A stretch of 64,000 bases of DNA from Robertkochia aurantiaca (GTDB taxonomy: Bacteria; Bacteroidota; Bacteroidia; Flavobacteriales; Flavobacteriaceae). The stretch's first letter is position 1, and every line of letters starts with the position of its first letter. The stretch is from contig NZ_JAINZS010000001.1 of the NCBI RefSeq assembly GCF_020166495.1, positions 62,001-126,000 on the forward strand, written 5' to 3'. Position numbers and translations under genes: made by a program. Positions 1 through 8,584 of the stretch are shown here, one piece after another. Below the pieces are notes generated by a model, which saw only the letters and a program-made list of their open reading frames with translations, did not search any database and was not told where the DNA came from.

Positions 1-354
1 AAGCTCGAAATACGGATGTAACAGGGTAGGGTCTCCTGTGCCCCTGAGCAACAGGGTATCATTAATGTACTGATATTGAAGAGCAGGAAGCTTTTCGGGC
101 AGCAGTTCCATGGCTGAGAAAAGTGTCAGTATCTTGGTATTGCTTGCAGGGGTGAAATACTTATCAGCGTTATGACTGTAGACGGTATCACCGGTCTCCG
201 GATCGAAGACGAAAAATCCGGTGAACTGGTTTTTAAAAAATGGAGATGAAACCTGACGGTCGACCTCCTCCTTTAGTTTTTTATGCGGTTTAACACCGCA
301 AGAGACAATAAATAAAAAGACCGAAAGCAGGAATAAGAGGTATTTGTTTAACAT
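1..354 (-). CDS. PBP4-type D-alanyl-D-alanine carboxypeptidase lipoprotein (N-terminal part, cut by window edge)
   Basis: The reading frame starts at the ATG at 354 and runs off the left edge, so only about 118 N-terminal residues are visible. They begin with a hydrophobic signal ending in VSCG (lipobox Cys-19), so the mature protein should be a lipoprotein. SNTK at residues 71-74 fits the SxxK nucleophile motif of penicillin-binding proteins, in the PASNTK context of S13 (DacB/PBP4) enzymes, which trim or cross-cut peptidoglycan in the periplasm. The other catalytic motifs (SxN, KTG) lie outside the window. The family is clear; carboxypeptidase versus endopeptidase activity is not. No perfect TAnnTTTG element is seen upstream. 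Confidence 0.85.
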   Translation of the reverse strand, partial: MLNKYLLFLLSVFLFIVSCGVKPHKKLKEEVDRQVSSPFFKNQFTGFFVFDPETGDTVYSHNADKYFTPASNTKILTLFSAMELLPEKLPALQYQYINDTLLLRGTGDPTLLHPYFEL

Positions 355-506
355 GATAATCGGAGGCTGGTTTTATAATACAGCCACTAAAATAAGTAAA
401 CCCGAAAAGCTGAAGAAATAAAATAGTTTGACAAATATGCAATAAATTCATGCTATTATGAGTTTTTGTTAAAAGATCATCAATTTTAAATTTTATGATT
501 CCTGAT

Positions 507-538
507 TTGGCAAAAAATTAAAATTATTTATAAATTTA
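507..538 (+). promoter_or_regulatory. putative promoter of the small orphan gene
   Basis: TTG at 507-509 and TAAATTTA at 531-538 are 21 bases apart. This resembles the Bacteroidota promoter (-33 TTG, -7 TAnnTTTG) with one mismatch at the last -7 base. It lies about 57 bases before the start codon of the gene at 595. Confidence 0.4.
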
Positions 539-594
539 GACGTCGAATTTCGAAAGAGTTTTGACAATTTTATCCTAACCAAATTAATACAGTT

Positions 595-792
595 ATGCCC
601 AGAGCTATGTATGAGTATACCAAAACGGTTCTTCAAAAAGTCAGTTTTGACGTGAAGCTCTTCAGAGTGGAATTGGAGAAGGCCATGAAAAGGTTATTGC
701 CTCATGAGCTTGACGAATTAAGGATCTGGCTCACACAGTTTATTCAGGGTAAACCTGAACTTACTCAATGTTTAACGTATTTAAACCCATAA
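595..792 (+). CDS. small conserved hypothetical protein (65 aa)
   Basis: A 65-residue soluble protein with no signal peptide or membrane segment, mostly charged and probably helical. The core MYEYTKTVLQKVSFD, a following LLPHELDEL segment and the final cysteine-containing QCLTYL look like a small family I recall as widespread in Flavobacteriaceae, without known function. An alternative ATG at 607 gives a 61-residue form beginning at MYEY. It has its own promoter-like sequence and a strong terminator just after the stop, so it is probably monocistronic. It converges on oxyR. No function is assigned. Confidence 0.75.
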   Translation: MPRAMYEYTKTVLQKVSFDVKLFRVELEKAMKRLLPHELDELRIWLTQFIQGKPELTQCLTYLNP

Positions 793-795
793 TGA

Positions 796-827
796 AAAAG
801 CCCCTGAAAAGGGGCTTTTGATTTTTT
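796..827. terminator. bidirectional terminator between the small orphan gene and oxyR
   Basis: A perfect 9-base stem AAAAGCCCC (796-804) and GGGGCTTTT (811-819) encloses a 6-base loop. T-rich sequence follows on the plus side and the A run gives a U tract on the minus side, so it can end both converging transcripts. Confidence 0.85.
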
Positions 828-855
828 AAGACTTCTTACTCTTACGAAACTCTTT

Positions 856-1794
856 TTATTTTCCGAGCGGACTGACGATCTTCACGTTGTGAAAGGCGAT
901 TGCCCCGCGTATCACCCCTGCGATGGTGTCTTTCAGGGCTTCGGTGATATGCATTTTTAATTCGCTTTTATGATAGATAATACTCACCTCTCTGGCTGGA
1001 TTGGGCTCCTCAAAATATTTCAGATTCTTTTTCTGATCCTCACAAAGATCCAGGGTGTGAAGAAAGGGGAGTAAGGTCATTCCGAGGCCTTCATCGGCCA
1101 GTTTCAGCATGGTCTCAAAACTTCCGCTTTCGAGATTAAAACGTCTGCCCGCCATATCCCGATTCGCATTGCAAAGATTGATCACCCCGTCACGGAAACA
1201 ATGCCCGTCTTCCAGTAAAAGAATATCGTCGAGGTCCAGGTCAGGAACGCTGATCTTATTCATATCTCTTAACCTGTGATCTGCGGGGATGTAGGCGACA
1301 AATGGCTCATAATACAAAACCTTTTCCCTGATGTTGTCTTTTTCAAGAGGAGTGGCTGCAATGGCGGCATCCAGGTGACCGTCTTCCAGCTTTTCAATGA
1401 GGGTTTCAGTGTTTTCTTCTTCCACCTTAAGATGGATCTTAGGGTACTTTTTGATAAAATTTTTCAAAAAGAGGGGTAACAGGGTAGGCATGATGGTTGG
1501 AATAACACCCAGACGGTATTCTCCGCCGATGTAGCCTTTCTCCTGGTCTACGATATCCTTAATACGAAATGATTCGTTTACGATATTTCGGGCCTGTTCA
1601 ACTATTTTATGTCCTACCTCAGTAAGTTGAATGGGTTTTTTACTGCGATCAAATATCAGAATGTCAAGTTCATCTTCCAGCTTCTGAATTTGCATGCTAA
1701 GGGTTGGCTGGGTCACAAAACTCTTTTCTGCCGCCAGGGTGAAATTTTTGTACTCGGCAACAGCCAGAACATATTGCAATTGGGTAATGGTCAT
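856..1794 (-). CDS. oxyR: hydrogen peroxide-sensing LysR-type regulator OxyR
   Basis: A 312-residue LysR-type transcription factor: N-terminal winged helix-turn-helix (about residues 1-60, with FVTQPTLSMQIQKLE) followed by a two-lobed sensor domain. The motif GHCFRDGVINLC places cysteines at residues 199 and 208, the same positions and spacing as the redox pair of E. coli OxyR, which forms a disulfide on contact with peroxide. It therefore probably controls catalase, peroxidase and Dps-type genes, none of which are in this window. It is transcribed away from the channel gene at 2057 and ends at a terminator shared with the small gene at 595. Length is normal for the family. Confidence 0.95.
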   Translation of the reverse strand: MTITQLQYVLAVAEYKNFTLAAEKSFVTQPTLSMQIQKLEDELDILIFDRSKKPIQLTEVGHKIVEQARNIVNESFRIKDIVDQEKGYIGGEYRLGVIPTIMPTLLPLFLKNFIKKYPKIHLKVEEENTETLIEKLEDGHLDAAIAATPLEKDNIREKVLYYEPFVAYIPADHRLRDMNKISVPDLDLDDILLLEDGHCFRDGVINLCNANRDMAGRRFNLESGSFETMLKLADEGLGMTLLPFLHTLDLCEDQKKNLKYFEEPNPAREVSIIYHKSELKMHITEALKDTIAGVIRGAIAFHNVKIVSPLGK

Positions 1795-1817
1795 ATACAG
1801 CTTACTTTTTCGGTCAT

Positions 1818-1825
1818 CAAAATTA
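1818..1825 (-). promoter_or_regulatory. putative -7 element of oxyR
   Basis: On the minus strand this reads TAATTTTG, a perfect TAnnTTTG, 23 bases before the oxyR start codon. No TTG is seen at the -33 position. A second perfect match (TATATTTG, minus strand, 1952-1959) lies farther upstream, so the true start site is uncertain. Confidence 0.4.
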
Positions 1826-2056
1826 ATAAAACTATCAGTATTTCTTATAGTAATATAAATTATTAATCAAATGAATCTATTGGATTGATAATCAGTAAAT
1901 TGGGTGGTTAACTTGAAGATCTTCTTCTTTTCTCAGCCATCTCAGATACCTCAAATATAAGCTATGCCCAGGATAGCGATATGATTTACACATTTCTGCA
2001 GGCGAAAATTGCTTTTGCCTTATATTTAAACCCGTAAATTCTGAACACCTGAATTC

Positions 2057-2668
2057 ATGCTATACTTTACCATTGAAATCCTGGGTACCATTGCCTTCAC
2101 CTTATCCGGAGTATTGGCCGCCATGCATAAGAAGCTGGACCCCTTCGGAATCTTTATCATCGGTTTTGTGACCGCGCTGGGAGGGGGTACCCTGAGGGAT
2201 CTCATACTGGGGGTGCAACCTGTATTCTGGCTGGTCGATCTCAGTTATATGTATGTGATCGTAATCTCGGTCCTTTTGGGTATGGTCTTCAGAAATCAGT
2301 TAAGATACCTGCGTAGTTCACTTTTTCTGTTCGACACGCTGGGAATAGGATTGTTCACCATGGTAGGACTTGAAAAAGGACTTGCCGCCGGCCTTGAACC
2401 GATCATGTGTGTGGCGATAGGTACTATTACGGCCTCCTTTGGAGGAGTGATCAGGGATATTTTGTGTAACGAGATACCCATCATTTTCAGAAAGGAGATC
2501 TACGCCACTGCCTGTATAGTGGGTGGAGTTAGTTATTTTTTACTGAAACTTACCCCCTTGAGGGAAGAATGGGTTTTTGCGATCCCGATTGTGATCGTTA
2601 TCCTGATCAGGTTACTTGCCGTGAAATACCGCCTTTCGCTTCCTACTATTTACAAATCGGAAAAATAA
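2057..2668 (+). CDS. TRIC/UPF0126-type cation channel membrane protein
   Basis: A 203-residue integral membrane protein with about seven hydrophobic helices and almost no soluble part. Two repeated glycine-rich motifs, ALGGGTLRDL near residue 40 and SFGGVIRDIL near residue 128, mark the internally duplicated UPF0126 (YicG-like) fold that has been related to trimeric intracellular cation channels. Prokaryotic members have been proposed to conduct monovalent cations; the physiological role is unknown. Its start follows a 262-base gap shared with divergent oxyR. It converges on the cyclophilin gene with only 5 bases between stops. Confidence 0.88.
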   Translation: MLYFTIEILGTIAFTLSGVLAAMHKKLDPFGIFIIGFVTALGGGTLRDLILGVQPVFWLVDLSYMYVIVISVLLGMVFRNQLRYLRSSLFLFDTLGIGLFTMVGLEKGLAAGLEPIMCVAIGTITASFGGVIRDILCNEIPIIFRKEIYATACIVGGVSYFLLKLTPLREEWVFAIPIVIVILIRLLAVKYRLSLPTIYKSEK

Positions 2669-2673
2669 ACCGG

Positions 2674-3408
2674 TCAATCCAATATTTGAACCGAATCTAT
2701 AATCACGTTCTTCATGGGCCATTCACCGTCGTCTGTAGGAACCTGGTTGATTTTATCAACTATGTCCATTCCTGATACCACCTTGCCGAAAGCTGTGTAT
2801 TTTCCATCCAGATGATAGGCGCCCGGGTCTGAAACCACGATAAAGAATTCGTAGGGTGAGGCCAGTTTGTGCGGATTGTTCACATTATCACTGCTGGGCA
2901 TTGATATGGTTCCCCGGTCATGCCTGTACCCCTTTTTAGTATCGGGAGGTAACAGGTAACTGCCTATATCCATACGCTTTTCTGCCGTAGACCTGAGGTC
3001 GGTATTTCCGCCCTGAATGATAAAATCAGGAACCACACGGTGAAAATAGGTATTGTCGAAATAGTTCTTTTTGGTCAGATAAATAAAATTGGAACGGTGA
3101 TACGGGGTTTCGTCATAGAGCTGTATGACAAAGTCTCCAAGAGAGGTATGCACCTTTACCCGGTTCTCCTTATGTTTTTTTTGATATTCGAAGAAAAAGG
3201 GAATGGCGTTTTCGTCGGTCAGCTTAAAAGCTTCCTCCTCTTTTTTCGCCTCAGCTTCTTTCGCCTGTTTAATAGAATCTTCTTTTTTTGCAAGGGCCTG
3301 TGCTTCTTTTTCTTTTTTAGAAATCTTATTTTTGGAAGCGCTGTCATTGCAGGAAACAGTGAAAATCACTGCGAGCATAAGCAGGAAAATACAGATGATT
3401 CGATTCAT
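2674..3408 (-). CDS. exported cyclophilin-type peptidyl-prolyl isomerase lipoprotein
   Basis: 244 residues. A lipoprotein signal ends at Cys-20 (FTVSC). A long Lys/Glu/Ala-rich linker (about residues 25-65) is followed by a cyclophilin domain recognisable from FHRVVPDFIIQGG and the later GKYTAFGKVVSGMDIVDKI. Cyclophilins catalyse cis-trans isomerisation of Xaa-Pro bonds; the lipid anchor and linker suggest it works on envelope proteins as they fold. Its start codon overlaps that of the divergent Nudix gene by two bases (the palindrome TTCATGAA). A perfect minus-strand -7 match (TATTTTTG, 3438-3445) sits inside the first codons of the Nudix gene. Confidence 0.92.
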   Translation of the reverse strand: MNRIICIFLLMLAVIFTVSCNDSASKNKISKKEKEAQALAKKEDSIKQAKEAEAKKEEEAFKLTDENAIPFFFEYQKKHKENRVKVHTSLGDFVIQLYDETPYHRSNFIYLTKKNYFDNTYFHRVVPDFIIQGGNTDLRSTAEKRMDIGSYLLPPDTKKGYRHDRGTISMPSSDNVNNPHKLASPYEFFIVVSDPGAYHLDGKYTAFGKVVSGMDIVDKINQVPTDDGEWPMKNVIIDSVQILD

Positions 3409-4048
3409 GAAAATAGATGCTTTTTTCGAGTTGGTTCCAAAAATAAAAAATCTGCCCTTGCCCGGCCAGGATTCTCATTATAAAATGACTCCCTCTGAGC
3501 GCGTAGAAGCCCTTAAAAACAATCAGTACGCTATTGAAAAGGCCAGGAGAGCAGCTGTCTTAAGTCTTTTTTATCCTGACAACAACAAAGACACCCATCT
3601 GCTGCTCATCCTGAGAAAGACCTACAGGGGAGTTCACTCTAACCAGGTTGGCTTCCCCGGAGGCAAGGTAGAGCCTCAGGATAAGGACCTCAGGCAAACA
3701 GCCCTGCGGGAAACCGAGGAAGAGATCGGCGTACCCGAAAAAGTGGTCACGGTATTTAAAGAACTTTCAGACGTCTATATTCCTCCGAGTAACTTTATGG
3801 TCACCCCTTTTATGGGGTTTACTTCAGAGACACCACGGTTCATCAAACAGGAAGAAGAGGTGGAACAGATCATAGAAGTGCCTTTCCAGGCGATATTGCA
3901 GGAGAATAACCTGGCACACGCCACCCTGAACACTTCTTATGCCACCAATGTGAAAGTACCCTCTTTCAAATTAAATAACTACACCGTTTGGGGAGCGACA
4001 GCCATGATGCTCAATGAGGTCAGGGACCTGTTTCATAAAGTTTTGTAA
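3407..4048 (+). CDS. Nudix hydrolase, CoA pyrophosphatase type
   Basis: 213 residues from the ATG at 3407. A longer open frame extends upstream but lies antisense to the cyclophilin, and the N-terminus MKIDAFFELVPKI matches how this subfamily begins. The segment RKTYRGVHSNQVGFPGGK followed by the Nudix box ending RETEEEIGV is characteristic of NudL-like enzymes that split coenzyme A into 4'-phosphopantetheine and 3',5'-ADP. The REtxEE glutamates bind the catalytic metal. Cytosolic. It overlaps the divergent cyclophilin start codon, so its promoter and ribosome site must lie inside that gene. Substrate specificity is inferred from the subfamily motif. Confidence 0.9.
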   Translation: MKIDAFFELVPKIKNLPLPGQDSHYKMTPSERVEALKNNQYAIEKARRAAVLSLFYPDNNKDTHLLLILRKTYRGVHSNQVGFPGGKVEPQDKDLRQTALRETEEEIGVPEKVVTVFKELSDVYIPPSNFMVTPFMGFTSETPRFIKQEEEVEQIIEVPFQAILQENNLAHATLNTSYATNVKVPSFKLNNYTVWGATAMMLNEVRDLFHKVL

Positions 4049-4119
4049 AGCTTTTTATATACTACGCTGAAGGCTTATCTTGCAAGGGAATCAGATTTTT
4101 CACATAAATTTCAAAATTC

Positions 4120-6912
4120 ATGATTATAAAGAAAGCTGTGCTGGCGGGACTGGCGTGTTTCCCATTGCTGACATGGGCACAAAAAAAGCCATTGACACCA
4201 AAAGATTTTGACAACTGGAGACGTATTGAAAACCGAACGATTTCATCAGACGGAAATTATCTGATGTATGAGTATAGTCCGGGTATGGGAGATGGTGACC
4301 TGATTATTTCTGATCTGAGTACCATGCGTACCGATACCGTGCGAAGGGGGCAAAAGGCCGGTTTTAGCGGGACTAACCGTTTTGCGGTGTTCAGTATAGG
4401 GGTTCCCCTGCAAACAAGGCGGATCGAGGAAACCTCAGGGGTATCTGCCAAAAAAAGACAGATGGATTCGTTAGGAATATATCTGTTTAGCAGCAGGGAG
4501 ATCAGGAAGATACCCGATGTCACATCTTTTAAAATGCCTGAAAAGGGAACTGACTGGCTGGCTTATAAGACAGTGGTCGACGCAAAAGAGGGAGATAAAG
4601 GTAAAGAACAGACACCGGAAGATGAAAAGGCCGTAGATTCGGCTTCCTCTGCACAAAGTGCAGACACGCTTCTGGTGGCTTATAATCCCGTTACTCTTGA
4701 CAGCGTGGCTTTCGAGAATATCGAAGACTATAAATGGGCAGGAGCAGCTGATGTTTTACTGATGTCTTCCAAAGAGAAGGATTCTGCTTATGAAGGCGCT
4801 CTTTTAATTCGTTTTGATGCCACTGAAAATAAAATTGACACCCTTTACCGGAGCGAGGGACAAATGAAACATCCTGTTATCACTGAAGATGGTGAGAAAG
4901 TGGCATTTATGTTCTCCAAAGACACAACGAAAATAAAGACGTATCACTTGTATAGTGTTATCGACGACCAGGTAAGGGAGATTCCGGTTGAAAAAACCGA
5001 GAGGAAGCCTGGGCTATGGACGCTGTCTGAACACCGGTCTCCGTTCTTTTCAGAGAATGGGAAACGCCTCTTTTTCGGAACCGCCTATCCTCAGCAAGAA
5101 CCTGAAAAGGATACCTTACTAAATGTTGAAAGAGAAAAACTCGATATCTGGTCCTGGACCGACAAGCGGTTACAGCCGCAGCAAAAACTTAGTGTTAAGC
5201 AAGACCAGAATCGTTCATTCCTCGCCGTGTACCATCTGGATCAGGGTCGTTCGGTACAGTTGTCAGACAGTATTTTACCGGAGGTGCGAATACTCGATAA
5301 GGGTGACGGATCCTTTATTATCGGTACTTCTTCTGAAGCATATGAGAAAGCTCAGTCGTGGAGTGGTCTTTGGATTCATGATTTTTATCTTATCGACTTG
5401 CTGAGTGGTGAGCGCAGGCTCCTGATGGAAGGGCAAGGTGATATTTCGGTCGGCCCGGCACAGCGGTACGGGGTGTACTATGATCGCAATGACAGTATCT
5501 ACTACAGCATTTCTCTGAAAAATCTAAAACGTACAGCACTTACAGAAACCATAGAAACCCCGTTTTATGATGAATTAAATGACAGGCCTATGGAGCCCAG
5601 GCCTTACGGTGTGATGGGATGGGCACAGGATGACGACTACATTTTCGTTTACGACCGGTATGATATCTGGCGACTGGATCCGGAAGGGAAAAGAGCCCCA
5701 AGGCGGGTGACCACCGACGGCAGGGAAACGAAGACCGAATACAGGTATATCAAACTCGATGACGAGCAACGCTTTATCAATACCAGGGAAGAGGTGCTTT
5801 TAAGGGTATTTGAAGAAAAATCAAAGCGTTCCGGACTGGCATGGGCTGATTTGCGAAGATCCGGTGACCTTACTAGACATTTAACAGATGATCACGGTAT
5901 TTATTCCGTTTCCAAAGCTTCAGATGCCGATGTGCTGGTTTATCAAAAGCAAAGCTTTGCCGATTTTCCCGATATCTTTATCAGTGACATGGATTTTGAA
6001 AAGCGCATGCAGGTTTCCAACGGCGGCAGTCAGCTTGGTGAATTCAAATGGGGAGATGTACAGTTGGTACAATGGCAATCCTATGACGGTGACAGTCTTC
6101 AGGGACTTTTGTATACCCCTGAAAAAATGGTTCCCGGTAAGAAGTATCCCATGGTTACTTATTTCTATGAACGATCTTCAGACGGACTACACCGTTTTGT
6201 TCATCCAAGTCCGAGCAGGTCAACTGTAAACCGTAGCTTTTATGTGAGCAATGATTACATACTATTTGTTCCTGACATCGTTTATCGTGAGGGGAAACCC
6301 GGCCAGAGTGCTTACGATTGTATCGTAAGCGGGGTAGAAGAGATGGTAGCGGCTCATGACTTCATCGACGGGTCAAAGGTGGCTTTGCAGGGCCAGAGCT
6401 GGGGCGGATATCAGACTGCATATCTGATCACCCGGACCGATCGTTTTGCGGCAGCCATGGCAGGAGCTCCTGTAAGCAATATGACGAGTGCCTATGGGGG
6501 TATACGATGGGGATCAGGACTCAGCCGTATGTTCCAGTACGAAAAGACCCAAAGCAGACTGGGGGCTACCTTATGGGAAGATCCTGATGTCTATCTGGAG
6601 AATTCACCGCTTTTTTATGCCGATAAGATCGAGACGCCTTTACTGATGATGCACAATGACAATGATGGCGCTGTTCCCTGGTACCAGGGAATCGAATTCT
6701 TTGTTGCTCTCAGAAGACTGGATAAACCGGTATGGATGCTTACCTATAACGATGAGCCACACAATCTGAAAGGGAGCAGCTGGGGCAACCGTAAAGATCT
6801 CTCTATACGGATGAAACAGTTCTTTGATCATTTTCTCAAAGATGAGGCAGCGGCAGAATGGATTGAGAAGGGCCGCCCCGCGGTTGAAAAAGGAGTCAAT
6901 CGTGCTTACTGA
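4120..6912 (+). CDS. secreted S9 (prolyl oligopeptidase) family serine peptidase
   Basis: 930 residues with a signal peptide (hydrophobic core after KK, ending TWAQ near residue 21). The first two thirds are WD/beta-propeller-like repeats typical of S9 peptidases. The C-terminal alpha/beta hydrolase domain carries the triad: Ser-760 in GQSWGGY, Asp-849 in HNDNDGAVP and His-881 in NDEPHNL. Such enzymes cut short peptides, often after proline or alanine, in the periplasm, and support peptide scavenging. The gene stands alone, with a strong terminator just after the stop. The exact cleavage preference cannot be read from the sequence. Confidence 0.92.
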   Translation: MIIKKAVLAGLACFPLLTWAQKKPLTPKDFDNWRRIENRTISSDGNYLMYEYSPGMGDGDLIISDLSTMRTDTVRRGQKAGFSGTNRFAVFSIGVPLQTRRIEETSGVSAKKRQMDSLGIYLFSSREIRKIPDVTSFKMPEKGTDWLAYKTVVDAKEGDKGKEQTPEDEKAVDSASSAQSADTLLVAYNPVTLDSVAFENIEDYKWAGAADVLLMSSKEKDSAYEGALLIRFDATENKIDTLYRSEGQMKHPVITEDGEKVAFMFSKDTTKIKTYHLYSVIDDQVREIPVEKTERKPGLWTLSEHRSPFFSENGKRLFFGTAYPQQEPEKDTLLNVEREKLDIWSWTDKRLQPQQKLSVKQDQNRSFLAVYHLDQGRSVQLSDSILPEVRILDKGDGSFIIGTSSEAYEKAQSWSGLWIHDFYLIDLLSGERRLLMEGQGDISVGPAQRYGVYYDRNDSIYYSISLKNLKRTALTETIETPFYDELNDRPMEPRPYGVMGWAQDDDYIFVYDRYDIWRLDPEGKRAPRRVTTDGRETKTEYRYIKLDDEQRFINTREEVLLRVFEEKSKRSGLAWADLRRSGDLTRHLTDDHGIYSVSKASDADVLVYQKQSFADFPDIFISDMDFEKRMQVSNGGSQLGEFKWGDVQLVQWQSYDGDSLQGLLYTPEKMVPGKKYPMVTYFYERSSDGLHRFVHPSPSRSTVNRSFYVSNDYILFVPDIVYREGKPGQSAYDCIVSGVEEMVAAHDFIDGSKVALQGQSWGGYQTAYLITRTDRFAAAMAGAPVSNMTSAYGGIRWGSGLSRMFQYEKTQSRLGATLWEDPDVYLENSPLFYADKIETPLLMMHNDNDGAVPWYQGIEFFVALRRLDKPVWMLTYNDEPHNLKGSSWGNRKDLSIRMKQFFDHFLKDEAAAEWIEKGRPAVEKGVNRAY

Positions 6913-6917
6913 TTAAC

Positions 6918-6944
6918 AAGGCTGCCAGCAGGCAGCCTTTTTTA
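6918..6944 (+). terminator. rho-independent terminator of the S9 peptidase gene
   Basis: Stem AAGGCTGCC (6918-6926) and GGCAGCCTT (6931-6939), a 4-base loop, then a T run, starting 6 bases after the stop codon. Confidence 0.88.
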
Positions 6945-7087
6945 TTACCGCTATTGGTGACAGGTATGTATTTGTCTTACCGCAACTTGAATCACATATG
7001 GCGTATAAACCGTCTCAAAAGCTTGGTTTTTCGGCCATATCGGCGATATTTTCTTATTTTTACATGCTGTTAATCCTTAAGTACAAA

Positions 7088-7915
7088 ATGGGCATTTTTA
7101 AACGAAATCCTTTCGGGCATATACTGCTGTTCAAAAAATGGCTGATACGAACCGCCGGTTTGCTGACCCACCGTCGTTATCGGGGTTTTAATGAATTGCA
7201 GATAGAGGGTTCGGAAGTGATCAAGAACCTGCCCGACAGAGGTGTTCTTTTCGTTTCGAATCATCAAACCTATTTTGCCGATGTGGTGGCGATGTACCAT
7301 GTTTTTAACGCCAGCCTGAGTCACAGGATCGATAGTATTAAAAACGTGGGATACCTGTGGAATCCTAAACTGAATATCTATTATGTGGCTGCCAAGGAAA
7401 CGATGAAGGCAGGCCTGCTTCCGAAGATCATGGCTTATGCCGGTGCCATTACCGTTGAAAGAACATGGAGGGCGAAGGGCGAAGACGTGAAGAGGGAAGT
7501 AAACCCGAATGATACTGAAAACATCGGTATTGCGCTGGAAGACGGTTGGGTAATCACTTTTCCGCAGGGAACCACAAAACCATGGAAGCCCATTCGCAAG
7601 GGAACGGCTCATATCATTAAAGAGTACCGTCCGATAGTGGTTCCGGTTGTGATCGACGGATTCAGACGATCTTTTGACCGCAAGGGCCTTCGTATCAAAA
7701 AGAAGGGGATACTGCAGTCTATGGTGATCAAAGAACCACTTGAGATCGATTATGAGAATGAGTCGATCGAAGAGATTGTAGAGCAGATCGAATACGCCAT
7801 AGAGCAACATCCTTCTTTTCTGAAAGTGTTACCTGAAGAGGCCATCTCAGAGATCGAAGAACTCAATGAAAGAAGGCGTTTCAGCTATAAGGAAAAGGAG
7901 GATCGTCGCTACTGA
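7088..7915 (+). CDS. PlsC-like 1-acyl-glycerol-3-phosphate acyltransferase family protein
   Basis: 275 residues from the ATG at 7088. An open frame continues upstream to 6998, but MGIFKRNPFGH at 7088 looks like the family's natural beginning. The HX4D catalytic motif is present as NHQTYFAD and the substrate-binding block as FPQGTTKP (normally FPEGT). The family transfers acyl chains to lysophosphatidate or related acceptors at the inner membrane in phospholipid or amino-lipid synthesis. The distinctive GYLWNPKLNIYYVAAKETMKAG region suggests a Bacteroidota subgroup whose acceptor is not known. It converges on the sigma factor operon. Confidence 0.85.
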   Translation: MGIFKRNPFGHILLFKKWLIRTAGLLTHRRYRGFNELQIEGSEVIKNLPDRGVLFVSNHQTYFADVVAMYHVFNASLSHRIDSIKNVGYLWNPKLNIYYVAAKETMKAGLLPKIMAYAGAITVERTWRAKGEDVKREVNPNDTENIGIALEDGWVITFPQGTTKPWKPIRKGTAHIIKEYRPIVVPVVIDGFRRSFDRKGLRIKKKGILQSMVIKEPLEIDYENESIEEIVEQIEYAIEQHPSFLKVLPEEAISEIEELNERRRFSYKEKEDRRY

Positions 7916-7956
7916 AAGGCTCCTTTCACCATTACTTCAAAATTTTTTCATGTCGG

Positions 7957-8583
7957 TTAAAGATCGAGATCTTCAAGTTCCCGGTAATTCTTATGTAGTC
8001 TTTTCAACAATATTCCATAGATCAATCTGTAAAATAACCAGATAAGTACTGAGAAGAACAACAGGGTCAAAACAATGGAAAGGATCAGTACCATGTAAAA
8101 GTTCAGACTTTCATTTCCGTTTAAATCGAAGAATGTTGGGTCGTACTTGAAGAGCAGCAGGTATAAGATTCCGCTGAAGAGGAAGAAAAAGATCAGGTTG
8201 AACCATACATATTGCTTCACTGTTTTTCGTGTTTTAATAATGCTGTTCATAAGACCTTTGACATTGTCGGTGGTGTTTATTCGGTTGTAGTTCTTGTAAA
8301 AGGAATAGATGAAATACAATATGACCGGATAGAATATGGCGTACATACTCCAGAGAAAGATATCAGAATTAGGGAAATCAAATTGCGGCCTGAAACCGGT
8401 CAGGGTGGCAACCAGGTCGAGCGAGATCCAGAACACGAACTCGATCAGACTGATGTAAAATATCCATTTTACGATCGAGGAGGATCTTTTCCAAAGCATT
8501 TTGTAGATCTCCTCATAGGAAAGCTTCGGGAGGTCTTCTCCCTTTTTTTGCCATTCCTTTTTAAATAGTTCTAGTTCATCCAT
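7957..8583 (-). CDS. four-helix membrane protein paired with an ECF sigma factor
   Basis: 208 residues. A short charged N-terminal cytosolic segment (about residues 1-38, with ELFKKEWQKKGEDLPKLSYEEIYKML) precedes four hydrophobic helices at roughly 40-60, 76-96, 122-143 and 160-190. There is no recognisable zinc anti-sigma motif (HxxxCxxC) or FecR domain. It begins one base after the stop of the sigma factor gene, so the two are surely co-transcribed. That position is the usual one for an anti-sigma factor, and the N-terminal helical segment could bind the sigma factor; this is inference. Related proteins are, as I recall, common beside sigma factors in flavobacteria. Confidence 0.75.
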   Translation of the reverse strand: MDELELFKKEWQKKGEDLPKLSYEEIYKMLWKRSSSIVKWIFYISLIEFVFWISLDLVATLTGFRPQFDFPNSDIFLWSMYAIFYPVILYFIYSFYKNYNRINTTDNVKGLMNSIIKTRKTVKQYVWFNLIFFFLFSGILYLLLFKYDPTFFDLNGNESLNFYMVLILSIVLTLLFFSVLIWLFYRLIYGILLKRLHKNYRELEDLDL

Positions 8584-8584
8584 C

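Noticed and set aside
1847-1880. Possible OxyR operator (ATAG ... CTAT) upstream of oxyR
   Set aside because: ATAG at 1847 and CTAT at 1877 are 30 bases apart instead of 33, and the two middle tetranucleotides of the OxyR pattern are missing.
1915-1924. GAAGATCTTC palindrome in the oxyR upstream region
   Set aside because: A 10-base palindrome of this kind is expected by chance in a window this size and it has no supporting context.
7070-7810. 246-codon minus-strand open frame opposite the acyltransferase
   Set aside because: Antisense to the conserved PlsC motifs; no recognisable protein features.
7914-7927. GAAAGG-CT-CCTTTC dyad after the acyltransferase gene as a terminator
   Set aside because: The usable stem is about five bases and no T run follows directly.
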